A stretch of 64,000 nt of DNA. Source: JAAUTG01 sp964458705. GTDB taxonomy: Bacteria; Bacteroidota; Bacteroidia; Chitinophagales; Saprospiraceae. Shown piece after piece: positions 26,102 through 35,434 of this stretch. The notes under the pieces were generated by a model. That model saw nothing but the letters and a program-made list of their open reading frames with translations, did not search any database and was not told the origin of the DNA. The stretch lies in NCBI GenBank assembly GCA_964458705.1, contig CAYWKD010000005.1:43236-107235 (forward strand). The letters are read 5' to 3'. A program made the position numbers and the translations under genes. Position 1 is the first letter of the stretch. The number at the start of each line of letters is the position of its first letter.

Positions 26102-29100
26102 ATGAAATACAACTGGACTATACTCTTGTTCGTAATCTGCTGCTTTGCTTCTAATATTTCAGCACAAGAACAATCAAAAATGAATGCTAGCACTTTTGCT
26201 GGCTTTGAAATGCGAAATGTAGGGCCTGCCTTCACTTCGGGACGTATTGCAGACATTGCTATTCATCCTGAAAATACAAATATCTGGTACGTAGCCGTTG
26301 CCTCAGGTGGGGTGTGGAAAACAGAAAATTCTGGTGTAACTTGGACACCAATTTTTGACGAGCAGTCTTCCTATTCTACTGGAAGTGTAACTATTGATCC
26401 AAACAATCCAAATACAATCTGGGTAGGTACAGGAGAAAATGTTGGTGGTCGTCATATTGGATTTGGTGATGGTATTTACAAGAGTATGGATGGTGGAGCA
26501 AGTTGGAAAAATATGGGACTGAAGGAATCTGAGCATATTTCAACTATTATTGTTCACCCTGACCATTCAAATATAGTGTGGGTTGCAGTGCAAGGTCCGC
26601 TTTGGAGCAAAGGAGGTGAAAGAGGTTTGTATAAAACCACAGATGGAGGAGTAAGCTGGAAAAAAACACTTGGCGATGATGAATGGACAGGTGTAACCGA
26701 TATTGTTATTGACCCTAATAATCCAATGAACTTGTACGCTGCAACTTGGGATCGTCATAGAACAGTAGCAGCTTATATGGGAGGTGGACCAGGTTCAGGC
26801 ATTTATAGAAGTACGGATGGCGGCGAAACTTGGATAGCATGCAAGAAAGGTATTCCGAATTCTAATCTGGGTAAAATTGGTCTAGTTATCAACCCTAATA
26901 ATCCAAATATCGTTTATGCAGCTATTGAATTAGATAGACGAGAAGGAGGTGTTTTTAAGTCGTCCGATCGTGGTGTAACTTGGGAAAAGCAATCCAATAC
27001 CGTTTCGGGAGGAACAGGACCCCATTACTATCAAGAATTGTATGCTTCCCCACATCACCAAGAGCGTCTGTATTTGATGAATGTTCGGATTTTAATGTCT
27101 GACAATGGAGGCAAAGATTTTAGCACTTTTGCCCCTAGAGGTACGCATTCTGATAATCATGCTATGGCTTTTCGCCCACATGACCCTAACTATGTTTTAT
27201 TAGGTACAGATGGCGGCTTGTATGAGTCTTTTGATGGTGGTAAAAACTGGCGATTCATTGATAATATGCCAATTACACAATATTATAAAGTAGCTGTAGA
27301 TGACCGTGAGCCGTTTTATCATATTTTCGGAGGAACGCAAGATAATGGCTCGCATGGAGGTCCTTCTAGAACGGATAATAGCCATGGTATTCATAATGGA
27401 GATTGGTATAAAACCCTCTTTGCAGATGGACACCAATCGGCTACAGAACCCGGTAATCCAAATATTATTTATGCAGAAACACAGCAAGGCGGCTTGTACA
27501 GAATTGACCAAATCACAGGAGAGCAAGTTGCCATCCAACCTCAAGCAGGCGAAGGCGAAGCGTATGAACGATACAACTGGGATGCACCAATTGTCGTGAG
27601 TCCTCACGATCCTACTCGCTTATACTTTGCCTCGCAGCGTGTGTGGCGGTCAGATAATCGTGGGAATAGCTGGACAGCTATTTCTACTGACTTAACTAGA
27701 AATGAAGAGCGCTTGCAACTGCCCATCATGGGAGACATTCAAAGTTGGGATAATCCTTGGGATGTATTGGCAATGTCAAACTATAATACTATAACTTCTC
27801 TTTCAGAATCACCTGTACAGGAAGGGCTGATCTATGCTGGTACAGATGATGGCATCATTCAGATGACTGAAGATGGTGGAAAAAACTGGAGAAAAATTAT
27901 GGTAGGAAACATAAAAGGCTTGGAGGAAAGAGCATTTATCAATGATATCAAAGCCGACTTGCACGATGCCAATAAAGTTTATGTTTGCTTGGATAATCAT
28001 AAAGAGGGCGATTACAGTCCTTACCTTTACATGAGTAGTGATAAGGGAAAAACATGGAAGTCAATCTCAAATGATCTACCTGAACGAACACTAGTCTGGC
28101 GATTAGTGCAAGATCACATCAAGCCAGAATTGATGTTTATTGGTACAGAATATGGTATTTATTTCACTTTGAATGCTGGTAAGAACTGGATTAGGCTAAA
28201 AGGGGGAGTACCTACTATTCCATTCCGTGATTTAGCGATTCAAAAGCGAGAAAATGACTTAATAGGTGCTTCCTTTGGACGTAGCTTTTTTGTACTAGAC
28301 GACTATAGTCCACTACGTGAAATAACCCAAGAGACACTAGAGCAAGAAGCTAAATTACTTGCAACTCGTGATGCTCTTTGGTATGTGCCTCGCTCCAATA
28401 TGAATACTTCTAACGGAATGGATGAGTATATTGCGAAAAATCCAGATTTTGGAGCGGTATTTACCTACTATCTCAAAGAGGGTTTTACAAGTATGAAGGA
28501 CGAGCGCAGAAAAAAAGAAGAAGAACTAACAAAAGCCGAAGAGACGCTATCTTTTCCAGATTGGGAAGTGCTGGCTTCAGAACAAGTAGAAGAAAAAGCA
28601 AAGATTTGGATTACGGTTAAAGATAGCGATGGGGATGTGGTTAAAAGAATATCAGCACCAGCCAAAGAAGGTTTTAATAGAGTTAATTGGGATTTGACCC
28701 GCAACTCCAAGCGTCCAATCAATCCAGAAAGTACTTCATCTAGCCAGGGATGGCGCTCTAGAGGCTTTATGGTAATGCCTGGTACCTATACCGCTTCACT
28801 TTCTAAGCAGGTAGATGGAGAAATCACGCCACTTTCTGAACCTATTGCGTTTAAAGTGAAGCCGCTTCATGAAGGTGCATTAGAGGGAACACCACATGAA
28901 GAATTCACAGCATTCATAAATGAGTTGGAAGAAGTACAGACTAGCTTAATGGCAGCTACTCATCAAATGGATGAAAGCATGAAGAAGGTAAAAGCCATGC
29001 AGATAGCTTTAGGAAGAACGGATGGTGATATAGTTGGATTGTCAAAGGGCATTCATGAGTTGAAGAAAGAATTAACAAAACTTCAAATAGAAATGGAAGG

Positions 29101-29353
29101 CAATCCAGCCAAAGAAATGATTGGAGAAAAAAATAATCCAACTGTATCAGATCGCTTCTACATGGCATATCGTGGAGCAAACACTACTTACGGGCCAACA
29201 AAGCTGCATAAAGAATGTCTGACGATGGCTAAAAATCAGTTGACAATAATTGATACCAAACTTTCAGCCATTACGGAGCAGCTACCAGCTTTGGAGCAGC
29301 AACTCTATCAGGCAGGTGCACCTTGGATTCAAGGCTCTGATATGGAACGATAA
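26102..29353 (+). CDS. Large secreted BNR/sortilin-type beta-propeller protein
   Basis: A 1083-residue protein with a signal peptide (residues ~1-21, ending NISA). Residues ~30-750 contain many BNR/Asp-box repeats of the kind S.DGG.SW (for example STDGGETWIA, SSDRGVTWEK, TEDGGKNWRK), which form one or more beta-propellers of the VPS10/sortilin or photosystem-II-stability-like class. These proteins are often called glycosyl hydrolases in databases, but no catalytic residues can be pointed to here. The C-terminal ~300 residues contain a Lys/Glu-rich segment and a beta-sandwich plus helical part. No type IX sorting tail is evident. Probably periplasmic or exported. Confidence 0.82.
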   Translation: MKYNWTILLFVICCFASNISAQEQSKMNASTFAGFEMRNVGPAFTSGRIADIAIHPENTNIWYVAVASGGVWKTENSGVTWTPIFDEQSSYSTGSVTIDPNNPNTIWVGTGENVGGRHIGFGDGIYKSMDGGASWKNMGLKESEHISTIIVHPDHSNIVWVAVQGPLWSKGGERGLYKTTDGGVSWKKTLGDDEWTGVTDIVIDPNNPMNLYAATWDRHRTVAAYMGGGPGSGIYRSTDGGETWIACKKGIPNSNLGKIGLVINPNNPNIVYAAIELDRREGGVFKSSDRGVTWEKQSNTVSGGTGPHYYQELYASPHHQERLYLMNVRILMSDNGGKDFSTFAPRGTHSDNHAMAFRPHDPNYVLLGTDGGLYESFDGGKNWRFIDNMPITQYYKVAVDDREPFYHIFGGTQDNGSHGGPSRTDNSHGIHNGDWYKTLFADGHQSATEPGNPNIIYAETQQGGLYRIDQITGEQVAIQPQAGEGEAYERYNWDAPIVVSPHDPTRLYFASQRVWRSDNRGNSWTAISTDLTRNEERLQLPIMGDIQSWDNPWDVLAMSNYNTITSLSESPVQEGLIYAGTDDGIIQMTEDGGKNWRKIMVGNIKGLEERAFINDIKADLHDANKVYVCLDNHKEGDYSPYLYMSSDKGKTWKSISNDLPERTLVWRLVQDHIKPELMFIGTEYGIYFTLNAGKNWIRLKGGVPTIPFRDLAIQKRENDLIGASFGRSFFVLDDYSPLREITQETLEQEAKLLATRDALWYVPRSNMNTSNGMDEYIAKNPDFGAVFTYYLKEGFTSMKDERRKKEEELTKAEETLSFPDWEVLASEQVEEKAKIWITVKDSDGDVVKRISAPAKEGFNRVNWDLTRNSKRPINPESTSSSQGWRSRGFMVMPGTYTASLSKQVDGEITPLSEPIAFKVKPLHEGALEGTPHEEFTAFINELEEVQTSLMAATHQMDESMKKVKAMQIALGRTDGDIVGLSKGIHELKKELTKLQIEMEGNPAKEMIGEKNNPTVSDRFYMAYRGANTTYGPTKLHKECLTMAKNQLTIIDTKLSAITEQLPALEQQLYQAGAPWIQGSDMER

Positions 29354-29360
29354 TTTGTTT

Positions 29361-29397
29361 TAGTAGGCAGTACGCTGTTGAAAGCTACTGCCTACTA
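29361..29397. terminator. Hairpin between convergent genes
   Basis: A perfect 12-pair inverted repeat (29361-29372 with 29386-29397, 13-base loop) begins 8 bases after the BNR protein stop. There is no T-run on either side. Placed between convergent genes, it is a likely bidirectional transcript end. Confidence 0.5.
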
Positions 29398-29455
29398 GAC
29401 TAAAATTAAACTAAAGCAAAAGGCATAGAGAGACAAGAATACTTGAGGAATTTCC

Positions 29456-29716
29456 TCAGTTCAAATAATTACCCTGTTTAAAATTAGCTACAATAAAAGG
29501 CACTAAATCTTTTATTTCCTCGACATTTTCGAGTTGCTCATTGAAGAGTATTTCAAATTCATCTTCTAAAGCCAAAGACAAAAAAATCATGTCATATTCG
29601 TCAAATCCTAAATCCTCTTTTAAATTAGCATCAGATGCTAAGTGACGATGAGCAATTTTGAATTCGTCTGTAATGACATTCATAATGCGATTTTCAATAC
29701 GAACATAAGTTTTCAT
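29456..29716 (-). CDS. Acyl-carrier-protein-like protein lacking the attachment serine
   Basis: An 86-residue protein with the length, acidity and helix pattern of an acyl carrier protein: NLKEDLGFDEYDMIFLSLAL followed by EDEFEILFNEQ. In ACPs the D-S-L motif carries phosphopantetheine on the serine. Here the equivalent tripeptide is Asp39-Glu40-Tyr41, so the prosthetic group cannot attach in the usual way. It stands alone, with no fatty acid or polyketide synthase gene nearby. It may be an ACP-fold protein with a structural or regulatory role. A sequencing error is unlikely since serine to glutamate needs more than one base change. Confidence 0.7.
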   Translation of the reverse strand: MKTYVRIENRIMNVITDEFKIAHRHLASDANLKEDLGFDEYDMIFLSLALEDEFEILFNEQLENVEEIKDLVPFIVANFKQGNYLN

Positions 29717-30132
29717 ACAATCGGATAATTAAGTTAATCACATCCACATTTTAGGTGGAGAAATGTTTTTATCTATCGTAACTATTTTAAAGCTAAAAGA
29801 CAACGATGCGTTTATTTAGATTTGCTACCTACCATTTAACATAGTAAGTAAAGTTGAACTAGGTATCTTCTTCTATTTTGCAAATGCTAAACTTCCAAAA
29901 ATCCTCACTTTCGAGTAGCCCTCAATAGTTACTATTCCTTCAAAATTCTTTAACGAATAGAACACCTAGTCGCTGCCTGTATTTGTTAAAAAAATAACAG
30001 AAGAAAGCTACCAAAGAGCGCACCTCAATTCTTCCGTCAAGATGCACTCGATCTTATTGCTCAACTACCTTGCTGCTAAAAATGTTTTTAAAGAAATATT
30101 TTTTTGCAGCATATCACTAATCACTCAAAAGT
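29717..30132. other. 416-base intergenic region between divergent genes
   Basis: AT-rich spacer between the ACP-like gene and the AddB-like nuclease gene. No convincing ORF or TAnnTTTG box was found. An AT-rich hairpin closed by TGCTGC/GCAGCA arms (about 30069-30107) lies just before the nuclease start, with its 3' arm 25 bases from the ATG; it could influence translation, but this is speculative. Confidence 0.3.
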
Positions 30133-32868
30133 ATGACCATATACTTCGGGCTAGGGCTAGACGATGATTTTCACTTACAGGCTAAAGTAGAAGGAGGCAT
30201 TTACTATGCCGGTGCAAAGCGATTGCTGCGATATCTGGAGACTTTGTATGGTTTGCAGGGTTACCCTTCTGATAATGAACATCTGCGGATTGAGCAGTAT
30301 CGGCAGGCACTGACGCAACATTTGGGGCAGCATAGCCATCCATTTTATGAGCGTTCCTTTGAGGCGGATCAATTAGCTACTGCAACAGAACTATTAGCAC
30401 GGAGGGATGAATTAAAATTGGCAAATTGGGATTTTAAGCTAAAAAAGGATATGCCTGAACGGCTACAAGTGCTGGCCGAATTAGAGGCAAGCATCACAGT
30501 GGATTATGATTTGCAACAACCCAATGAACGCTACTTATCACTAGGCTATGCAGATCGTATGGTACAAGTGTTGGACACTGCTGCAAAACGAAAGAACCAG
30601 CTAGAGGAAATTCGCTTGATTGAGCCTTTTGCTATTTTACCTACTTATTTCCAACGACTTTTTGAACAATTGAAGCAGTTAGGTACAACAATTAAGCAAC
30701 TGCCTACACCTGTAGTTGAAGGTGATTCTGATTTAGCATTGTTCCAACAAAAACTGTTGAGCGATGAATTTACAACAAAAAAAGACCTGAAGGCCGATGG
30801 AAGTTTAATCATTTTAAAGGCTAAGCGAGAAACAGATATAGCAACTTATTTAGCTAAGCTACTTCGTAAGAACCCTAGTATGCAGCCATATATATTGACC
30901 GTAGAAAAAAATAGGACGTTAGATAATGCTTTTATTCAAGAGGGTTTGCCATGTATGGGAATTTTGACGGCTTCTTCGGCTCGACCAATGCTACAAATTA
31001 TCAAATTAGCTCCTGCTTTTGTTTGGGAACCTATTGATCCATTTAAGATCATGGAATTTGTTACCTTAAATATCAAGCCCTTAGAAGAAGAACTTTCTAA
31101 TCGAATAGCTCGTCAGTTAGCAGCCACGCCAGGCATTGGTGGTGAAGATTGGAATACTACTATTCGCAGTTATTTTGATGAGTTAAATGTAGCTACAATT
31201 GATGACCCTAATATTGATGTAGGGGAAATTCGATTTCAGTATAATTTTTGGTTTAATCGCAATCGCTACAAGACTTCACAGCGTGTGCCAATTGATGATA
31301 TAATTGAAATCTATCAGTATCTTGGTAATTGGGCATACCAACAATTTGTAGGTACTGGCGAACGCAATGGCTCACTGATGGTGCTGAGCGAGCAAGCTAA
31401 ACGCATCCAAGAACTCCTAGAAGCCCAACCCGAACAATCACTTTCTTTTTTAGAATTGGAACGCGTCGTTCGCACAATTTACGAGCCATCCCCTGTGCTG
31501 TTCCGAGAGCAGGAAGTTGGTTTTTATCCTTTTGTCCATCACATTGCAGCCTTCATTAAGCCAGTGGAGCAATTGGCTTGGTGGAATTTTGTGCAGCTAG
31601 AACCCAATCATTTTTTTTCTAAGTGGTATCAGCATGAACGAAATTATTTAAAGCAAAAAAATATTTTACTCGAAACGCCTCAAGAAGAAAACGCTCGTCT
31701 GATTTGGCATCGCAAGCAGCCCGCCTTGAATACTCAAAAGCAGTTGATTCTGCTCATGCCTGAAAACATTGAAGGACAAACGGCTCATTTGCATCCACTG
31801 CATAGTGATTTACAAGCTACTTTTAAGACACTTTCTTCCATTACAATTGATTTGGATGAATTAGATACACAATCTACTTTTAGACATTTAGTGCTGCCGA
31901 GCTATCATCCACTTGAAATGCAGCAACTAGGTAAGCCCAAAGCATTTCTGCATATTCCTGAATTAATGACCTACTTGAAAGAAGATCATGAGACTTATAG
32001 TAGTTTGGATACGCTACTCTACTATCCTTATCAATGGGTATTTAGATATAAAACACGCCTTATCAAGTCGTCTATTTTGAGTTTAGTGAAAGACAACACG
32101 CTGCTGGGAAATCTAGCACATCGTTTTTTTGAGCGGTTGCTGAAAGAGAATATCCTAAATTGGAGTAAAGTGCAAGTCAATAATTGGATAGACAACCAAG
32201 CCAAGTATATGTTTGGGCAAGAAGGGGCAGTATTGCTAATGTATGGTCGGGAACCTGACAAGGTCAATTTCTTGAATCGTTTAAAGTATGCTGCTTGGAG
32301 CCTAGTGGCTTCTATTCAAAATAATGGATGGCAGGTAAAAGATACTGAGCTGAACATTGATGGGGAGTTTATGAGTAAAGAATTGAGAGCTAAGGCCGAT
32401 CTAGTACTGCAAAGAGAAGATGAAATTGCAGTAGTGGATTTAAAATGGCGAGGTGCAGGCTATCGAGAAGCCATGATTAAAAATCAAGAGGACTTGCAGT
32501 TGGTGCTATATTCCCGCTTAGTGGACAAACCTGAAAATTGGGCACATACAGCTTACTTCATTATTGAACGAGGCAAAATGATTGCAAGAAATAATAAAGC
32601 CTTCAGAGAGGTAAACCCTATAGATGCTGAATGCAACCATGCCGTAATTCATGATAAAATTATTTCAAGAATTGAAGCGACCTATCAATGGCGAGCAACT
32701 CAAATCCAAAAAGGGCTAATAGAAGTGCGTTGTTCCAAAACGCAGCATGACATTGAGGATTTACTAGAGCAATATGGCATTCCAACCGATGCGATGAGCT
32801 TACTAGAAATGAAAAGTAAAGATGCTAAGTTTGATGATTATAAGGTGTTGATTAATTTGCTATCCTAG
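30133..32868 (+). CDS. AddB-like protein: inactive helicase-type region plus RecB-family nuclease
   Basis: A 911-residue protein whose C-terminal ~260 residues are a RecB-family PD-(D/E)XK nuclease. The G-N-x-x-H motif is at 659-663 (GNLAH), the catalytic Asp756 (KADLVL), Asp769-x-Lys771 (VVDLKW) and the QxxxY motif at Gln789-Tyr793. The N-terminal ~640 residues resemble the UvrD-like fold of AddB/RecC but begin without a Walker A motif, and no GKT/GKS is visible, so ATPase activity is unlikely. I see none of the four-cysteine iron-sulfur cluster of classical AddB. No AddA/RecB helicase partner gene is adjacent. Likely a DNA end-processing or repair nuclease; a defence role is possible but unsupported by context. 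Confidence 0.72.
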   Translation: MTIYFGLGLDDDFHLQAKVEGGIYYAGAKRLLRYLETLYGLQGYPSDNEHLRIEQYRQALTQHLGQHSHPFYERSFEADQLATATELLARRDELKLANWDFKLKKDMPERLQVLAELEASITVDYDLQQPNERYLSLGYADRMVQVLDTAAKRKNQLEEIRLIEPFAILPTYFQRLFEQLKQLGTTIKQLPTPVVEGDSDLALFQQKLLSDEFTTKKDLKADGSLIILKAKRETDIATYLAKLLRKNPSMQPYILTVEKNRTLDNAFIQEGLPCMGILTASSARPMLQIIKLAPAFVWEPIDPFKIMEFVTLNIKPLEEELSNRIARQLAATPGIGGEDWNTTIRSYFDELNVATIDDPNIDVGEIRFQYNFWFNRNRYKTSQRVPIDDIIEIYQYLGNWAYQQFVGTGERNGSLMVLSEQAKRIQELLEAQPEQSLSFLELERVVRTIYEPSPVLFREQEVGFYPFVHHIAAFIKPVEQLAWWNFVQLEPNHFFSKWYQHERNYLKQKNILLETPQEENARLIWHRKQPALNTQKQLILLMPENIEGQTAHLHPLHSDLQATFKTLSSITIDLDELDTQSTFRHLVLPSYHPLEMQQLGKPKAFLHIPELMTYLKEDHETYSSLDTLLYYPYQWVFRYKTRLIKSSILSLVKDNTLLGNLAHRFFERLLKENILNWSKVQVNNWIDNQAKYMFGQEGAVLLMYGREPDKVNFLNRLKYAAWSLVASIQNNGWQVKDTELNIDGEFMSKELRAKADLVLQREDEIAVVDLKWRGAGYREAMIKNQEDLQLVLYSRLVDKPENWAHTAYFIIERGKMIARNNKAFREVNPIDAECNHAVIHDKIISRIEATYQWRATQIQKGLIEVRCSKTQHDIEDLLEQYGIPTDAMSLLEMKSKDAKFDDYKVLINLLS

Positions 32869-33206
32869 GTTTTCTACTCAGACTTTATGGCTAATCGCTC
32901 ATCAATCCATTGAGTGAAGTAGTCAAAATTATATGGCATAACTGTAGTTATAAACAGGCATTTATTCTTCTACTCGATTCCAAAAGGTTTAATTCTTCAT
33001 CTTTCTATTGTTTCCAGCGATTGGGAGCATCGATACAATCCTGCTGAATATTCAAAGCAATAGAATATTTTGCAGTTTTAATTGATTAATAAACATAATT
33101 TCACATTAAGTTAATAGTAATATCAGACTTTTGCAGCAATTATTTCGTAAATTTATTTATGATAAGTAATGATAACTCTAAATCAGGTATTGTTAAAACT
33201 ATGTAG
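32869..33206. other. 338-base intergenic region, nothing clear
   Basis: AT-rich spacer before the LpxH-like gene. A 21-codon minus-strand frame (MPYNFDYFTQW...) near 32878-32943 reads like protein, but it has no supported extension. No terminator or promoter consensus was identified. Confidence 0.25.
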
Positions 33207-34067
33207 ATGAGACGAGCATTGGATTTGGTAATCATTTCAGATGTACATTTAGGTACTTATGGATGCCACGCAAAAGAACTTTTGACTTATTTGAGAAGCA
33301 TTAACCCTAAATGTTTAATCTTAAATGGTGACTTTATTGACATTTGGCAGTTTAAGAAAAAGTATTTTCCTAAGGAACACATGCAAGTATTGAACTGCAT
33401 CCTAAAAATGGCAGAACGTGGAACTAAAGTTTATTATTTGACAGGCAATCATGATGACAGCTTGCGTAGATATGTCAATTTTTCAACAGGCAATATTCAT
33501 TTAAGAAATCACATGACCATACAGCTAAATCAAAAGAAATACTGGATATTTCATGGAGACGTTTTTGATCTTTCTATACAATATTCTCCTGTGATTGCCA
33601 AGATTGGAGGAAAGGGGTACGATTATTTAATCTGGCTCAATCGCTTCGTAAACAAAGTGCGTGAGCGATTGGGAATGAGCAAAATGTCTTTAGCTGGGCG
33701 CATCAAAGATGGGGTAAAATCAGCCATCAAATTTATTAGTGATTTTGAAGATAAAGCCATTCGTCTAGCTGCTGAAAAAGGCTATGATTATGTCGTGTGC
33801 GGGCACATCCACTGCCCTCAGATGCGATCAGTAACTACGAAAGATCGGCAAATTATTTATCTCAATTCTGGAGATTGGGTGGAAAATTTGACCGCATTAG
33901 AATATCAATGGGGCAATTGGACGATCTACAAATATGACGAAGACGACTATACCAACCTACCGCCTTTGTTTGAAGAAGAGTTAGCAGAAGAAGCATTAGA
34001 AACCACCTCTGCACAAGTACTTTTTGAGCAAATGGTGCAGCGATCAATAAATAGCTGGTTACTGTAA
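33207..34067 (+). CDS. LpxH-like calcineurin-type metallophosphoesterase
   Basis: A 286-residue metallophosphoesterase with the full dinuclear metal motif set: Asp12/His14 (SDVHLG), Asp42 (NGDFIDIW), Asn81/His82 (GNHDD), His116 (FHGD), and His200/His202 (CGHIH). The GDFIDIWQ motif and overall pattern match UDP-2,3-diacylglucosamine diphosphatases (LpxH/LpxH2), which make lipid X in lipid A synthesis at the inner membrane. Bacteroidota often carry such LpxH2-type homologues of broader function, so I do not assign the symbol. Its 3' end overlaps the convergent TPR gene by 9 bases. Confidence 0.8.
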   Translation: MRRALDLVIISDVHLGTYGCHAKELLTYLRSINPKCLILNGDFIDIWQFKKKYFPKEHMQVLNCILKMAERGTKVYYLTGNHDDSLRRYVNFSTGNIHLRNHMTIQLNQKKYWIFHGDVFDLSIQYSPVIAKIGGKGYDYLIWLNRFVNKVRERLGMSKMSLAGRIKDGVKSAIKFISDFEDKAIRLAAEKGYDYVVCGHIHCPQMRSVTTKDRQIIYLNSGDWVENLTALEYQWGNWTIYKYDEDDYTNLPPLFEEELAEEALETTSAQVLFEQMVQRSINSWLL

Positions 34068-35069
34068 CTGCTGCAGTCTCTGCAAACCTTCCTGTGCTTC
34101 TGCGTAATCGGGTGCCATGCGTAGAGCCTGCTCATAGTTTACTTTGGCATCTGATAGATTACCCAAAAGTTCGCTCGTCAATCCGCGATAGTAATAGGCT
34201 CGGATATGTGTAGGAGAAACATTAGTAGCAATCTCAAATTGCTGCCGAGCCTCGTCCAACCTATCTAAATCCAAATAGAGTAGCCCCGCATTGAAATAAG
34301 CCTCTTCATACTGAGGATCAATGATATTTATTTTTTTATAAACCTCCAGAGCAGCCTCCAAGTCGTTAGCTGTGTTAGCCAAATAGAAGGCTTTGGCATG
34401 CAGCACGGTAACATCCTCAGGTGCTACCCGAATGGCGTTATCAAAGTACTGAATAGCAATAGGATTCTCTAAACTTGCAAACAACTGTCCTAGTTCAAGC
34501 CAACCATCAACTAGATCAGAATTGAGATCGACGGCTTCTTGAAAGCTATTGATGGCACGAGCAGTATCCTGCATATCTTTAAAAGTCATTCCCATCATAA
34601 AATAAGCCTCTGCATTTTGAGCGTCCAGCTTTAAGATGCGGTCAATTGTTTTTAGAGAAGCCTCGTGTTTAGTCAGAATAAGTTGAAACTCACTTAATTT
34701 AAGTAGTGAATAAATATGTTCAGGATATAACTCCACTGTTTTTTCCATGGTTTCCAAAGCCAATCTAGACTTGTAATAATCCAAATAAACATCTGCTAAC
34801 AAGTGCAAATAATCCATATTTGTAGAATCAATTGCCAGTGCTTGTTGAAGATCATTAATGGCATTTTCATAGCCGTTGTACTCGTAGTACATGCTAGCTC
34901 TAGCAAAGTAAAGTTGAGGATCACTAGGATTGTTAGTGATGCTACGAGTGATGTTGTCAATATCTTCGTAGCCAGTTGGAGCAACTGTCTTTTGTTCAGT
35001 TTCCTTTTCAGTTTGGCAAGCAAAAACAGCAATAAAAATAATAGTAACTAACGCATACTGTAGCTTCAT
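34059..35069 (-). CDS. TPR-repeat lipoprotein
   Basis: A 336-residue protein with a lipoprotein signal (Cys18 in VFAC) followed by eight or so tetratricopeptide repeats of ~34 residues from about residue 45 to the end (for example AEAYFMMGMTFKDMQDTARA and AYYYRGLTSELLGNLSDAKV). TPR lipoproteins act as protein-interaction scaffolds in the periplasm or at the outer membrane. Partners are unknown. The C-terminal coding end overlaps the LpxH-like gene by 9 bases on the opposite strand. Confidence 0.85.
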   Translation of the reverse strand: MKLQYALVTIIFIAVFACQTEKETEQKTVAPTGYEDIDNITRSITNNPSDPQLYFARASMYYEYNGYENAINDLQQALAIDSTNMDYLHLLADVYLDYYKSRLALETMEKTVELYPEHIYSLLKLSEFQLILTKHEASLKTIDRILKLDAQNAEAYFMMGMTFKDMQDTARAINSFQEAVDLNSDLVDGWLELGQLFASLENPIAIQYFDNAIRVAPEDVTVLHAKAFYLANTANDLEAALEVYKKINIIDPQYEEAYFNAGLLYLDLDRLDEARQQFEIATNVSPTHIRAYYYRGLTSELLGNLSDAKVNYEQALRMAPDYAEAQEGLQRLQQLQ

Positions 35070-35434
35070 AAGGAAAGTAATTTTTTTTGAAAAGTGAGTA
35101 AATACCTTTTGATACTGACTCTTGTTAAAAACACTTTGGTGAAAGATTAACTGAATCTTGTGTGAGTTTTACTGTAGTTGTTTGTTGTGTGCATAAATTT
35201 ATTTATTCTATTTTGGGTTTAGCTCTGATTCAATACTAGCTTTCAATTCTTTAGATTCTTCGACTATCATTTTATAATTGTCCACCTTTTGGGCAATCAA
35301 AGATTTATAAATGTTGTTTTTTCTTTTCATTAATTTTCGATTTTACATTCAACTTATGAAGTTCCTTTTTCACTCTCACTTTCACTTTTGCATTTGTAAT
35401 TGGAATCATGTTGTTTTATTCTTTTTGATTCTGA
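35070..35434. other. Intergenic stretch of the 35 kb islet
   Basis: This part of the 686-base non-coding gap holds the upstream region of the TPR lipoprotein gene (on the minus strand) and the broken small ORFs described at 35208-35409. No promoter consensus for the TPR gene was identified. Confidence 0.35.
35208..35409 (-). pseudogene. Probable frameshifted small gene (two overlapping mini-ORFs)
   Basis: On the minus strand, an ATG at 35409 opens 34 codons (MIPITNAKVKVRVKKELHKL...) ending at 35305, while an overlapping frame from an ATG at 35330 reads 40 codons (MKRKNNIYKSLIAQKVDNYK...) ending at 35208. The two could be one lysine-rich protein of roughly 65 residues joined by a one-base slip in an A-rich tract around 35314-35330. 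No family recognised. It sits immediately beyond the structured repeat at 35435-35740, on the same strand as the nuclease-like gene. Confidence 0.4.

Noticed and set aside
27200..27607. 135-residue minus-strand ORF inside the BNR-repeat gene
   Set aside because: Antisense shadow of a strongly supported gene; repetitive propeller codons keep the opposite frame open.
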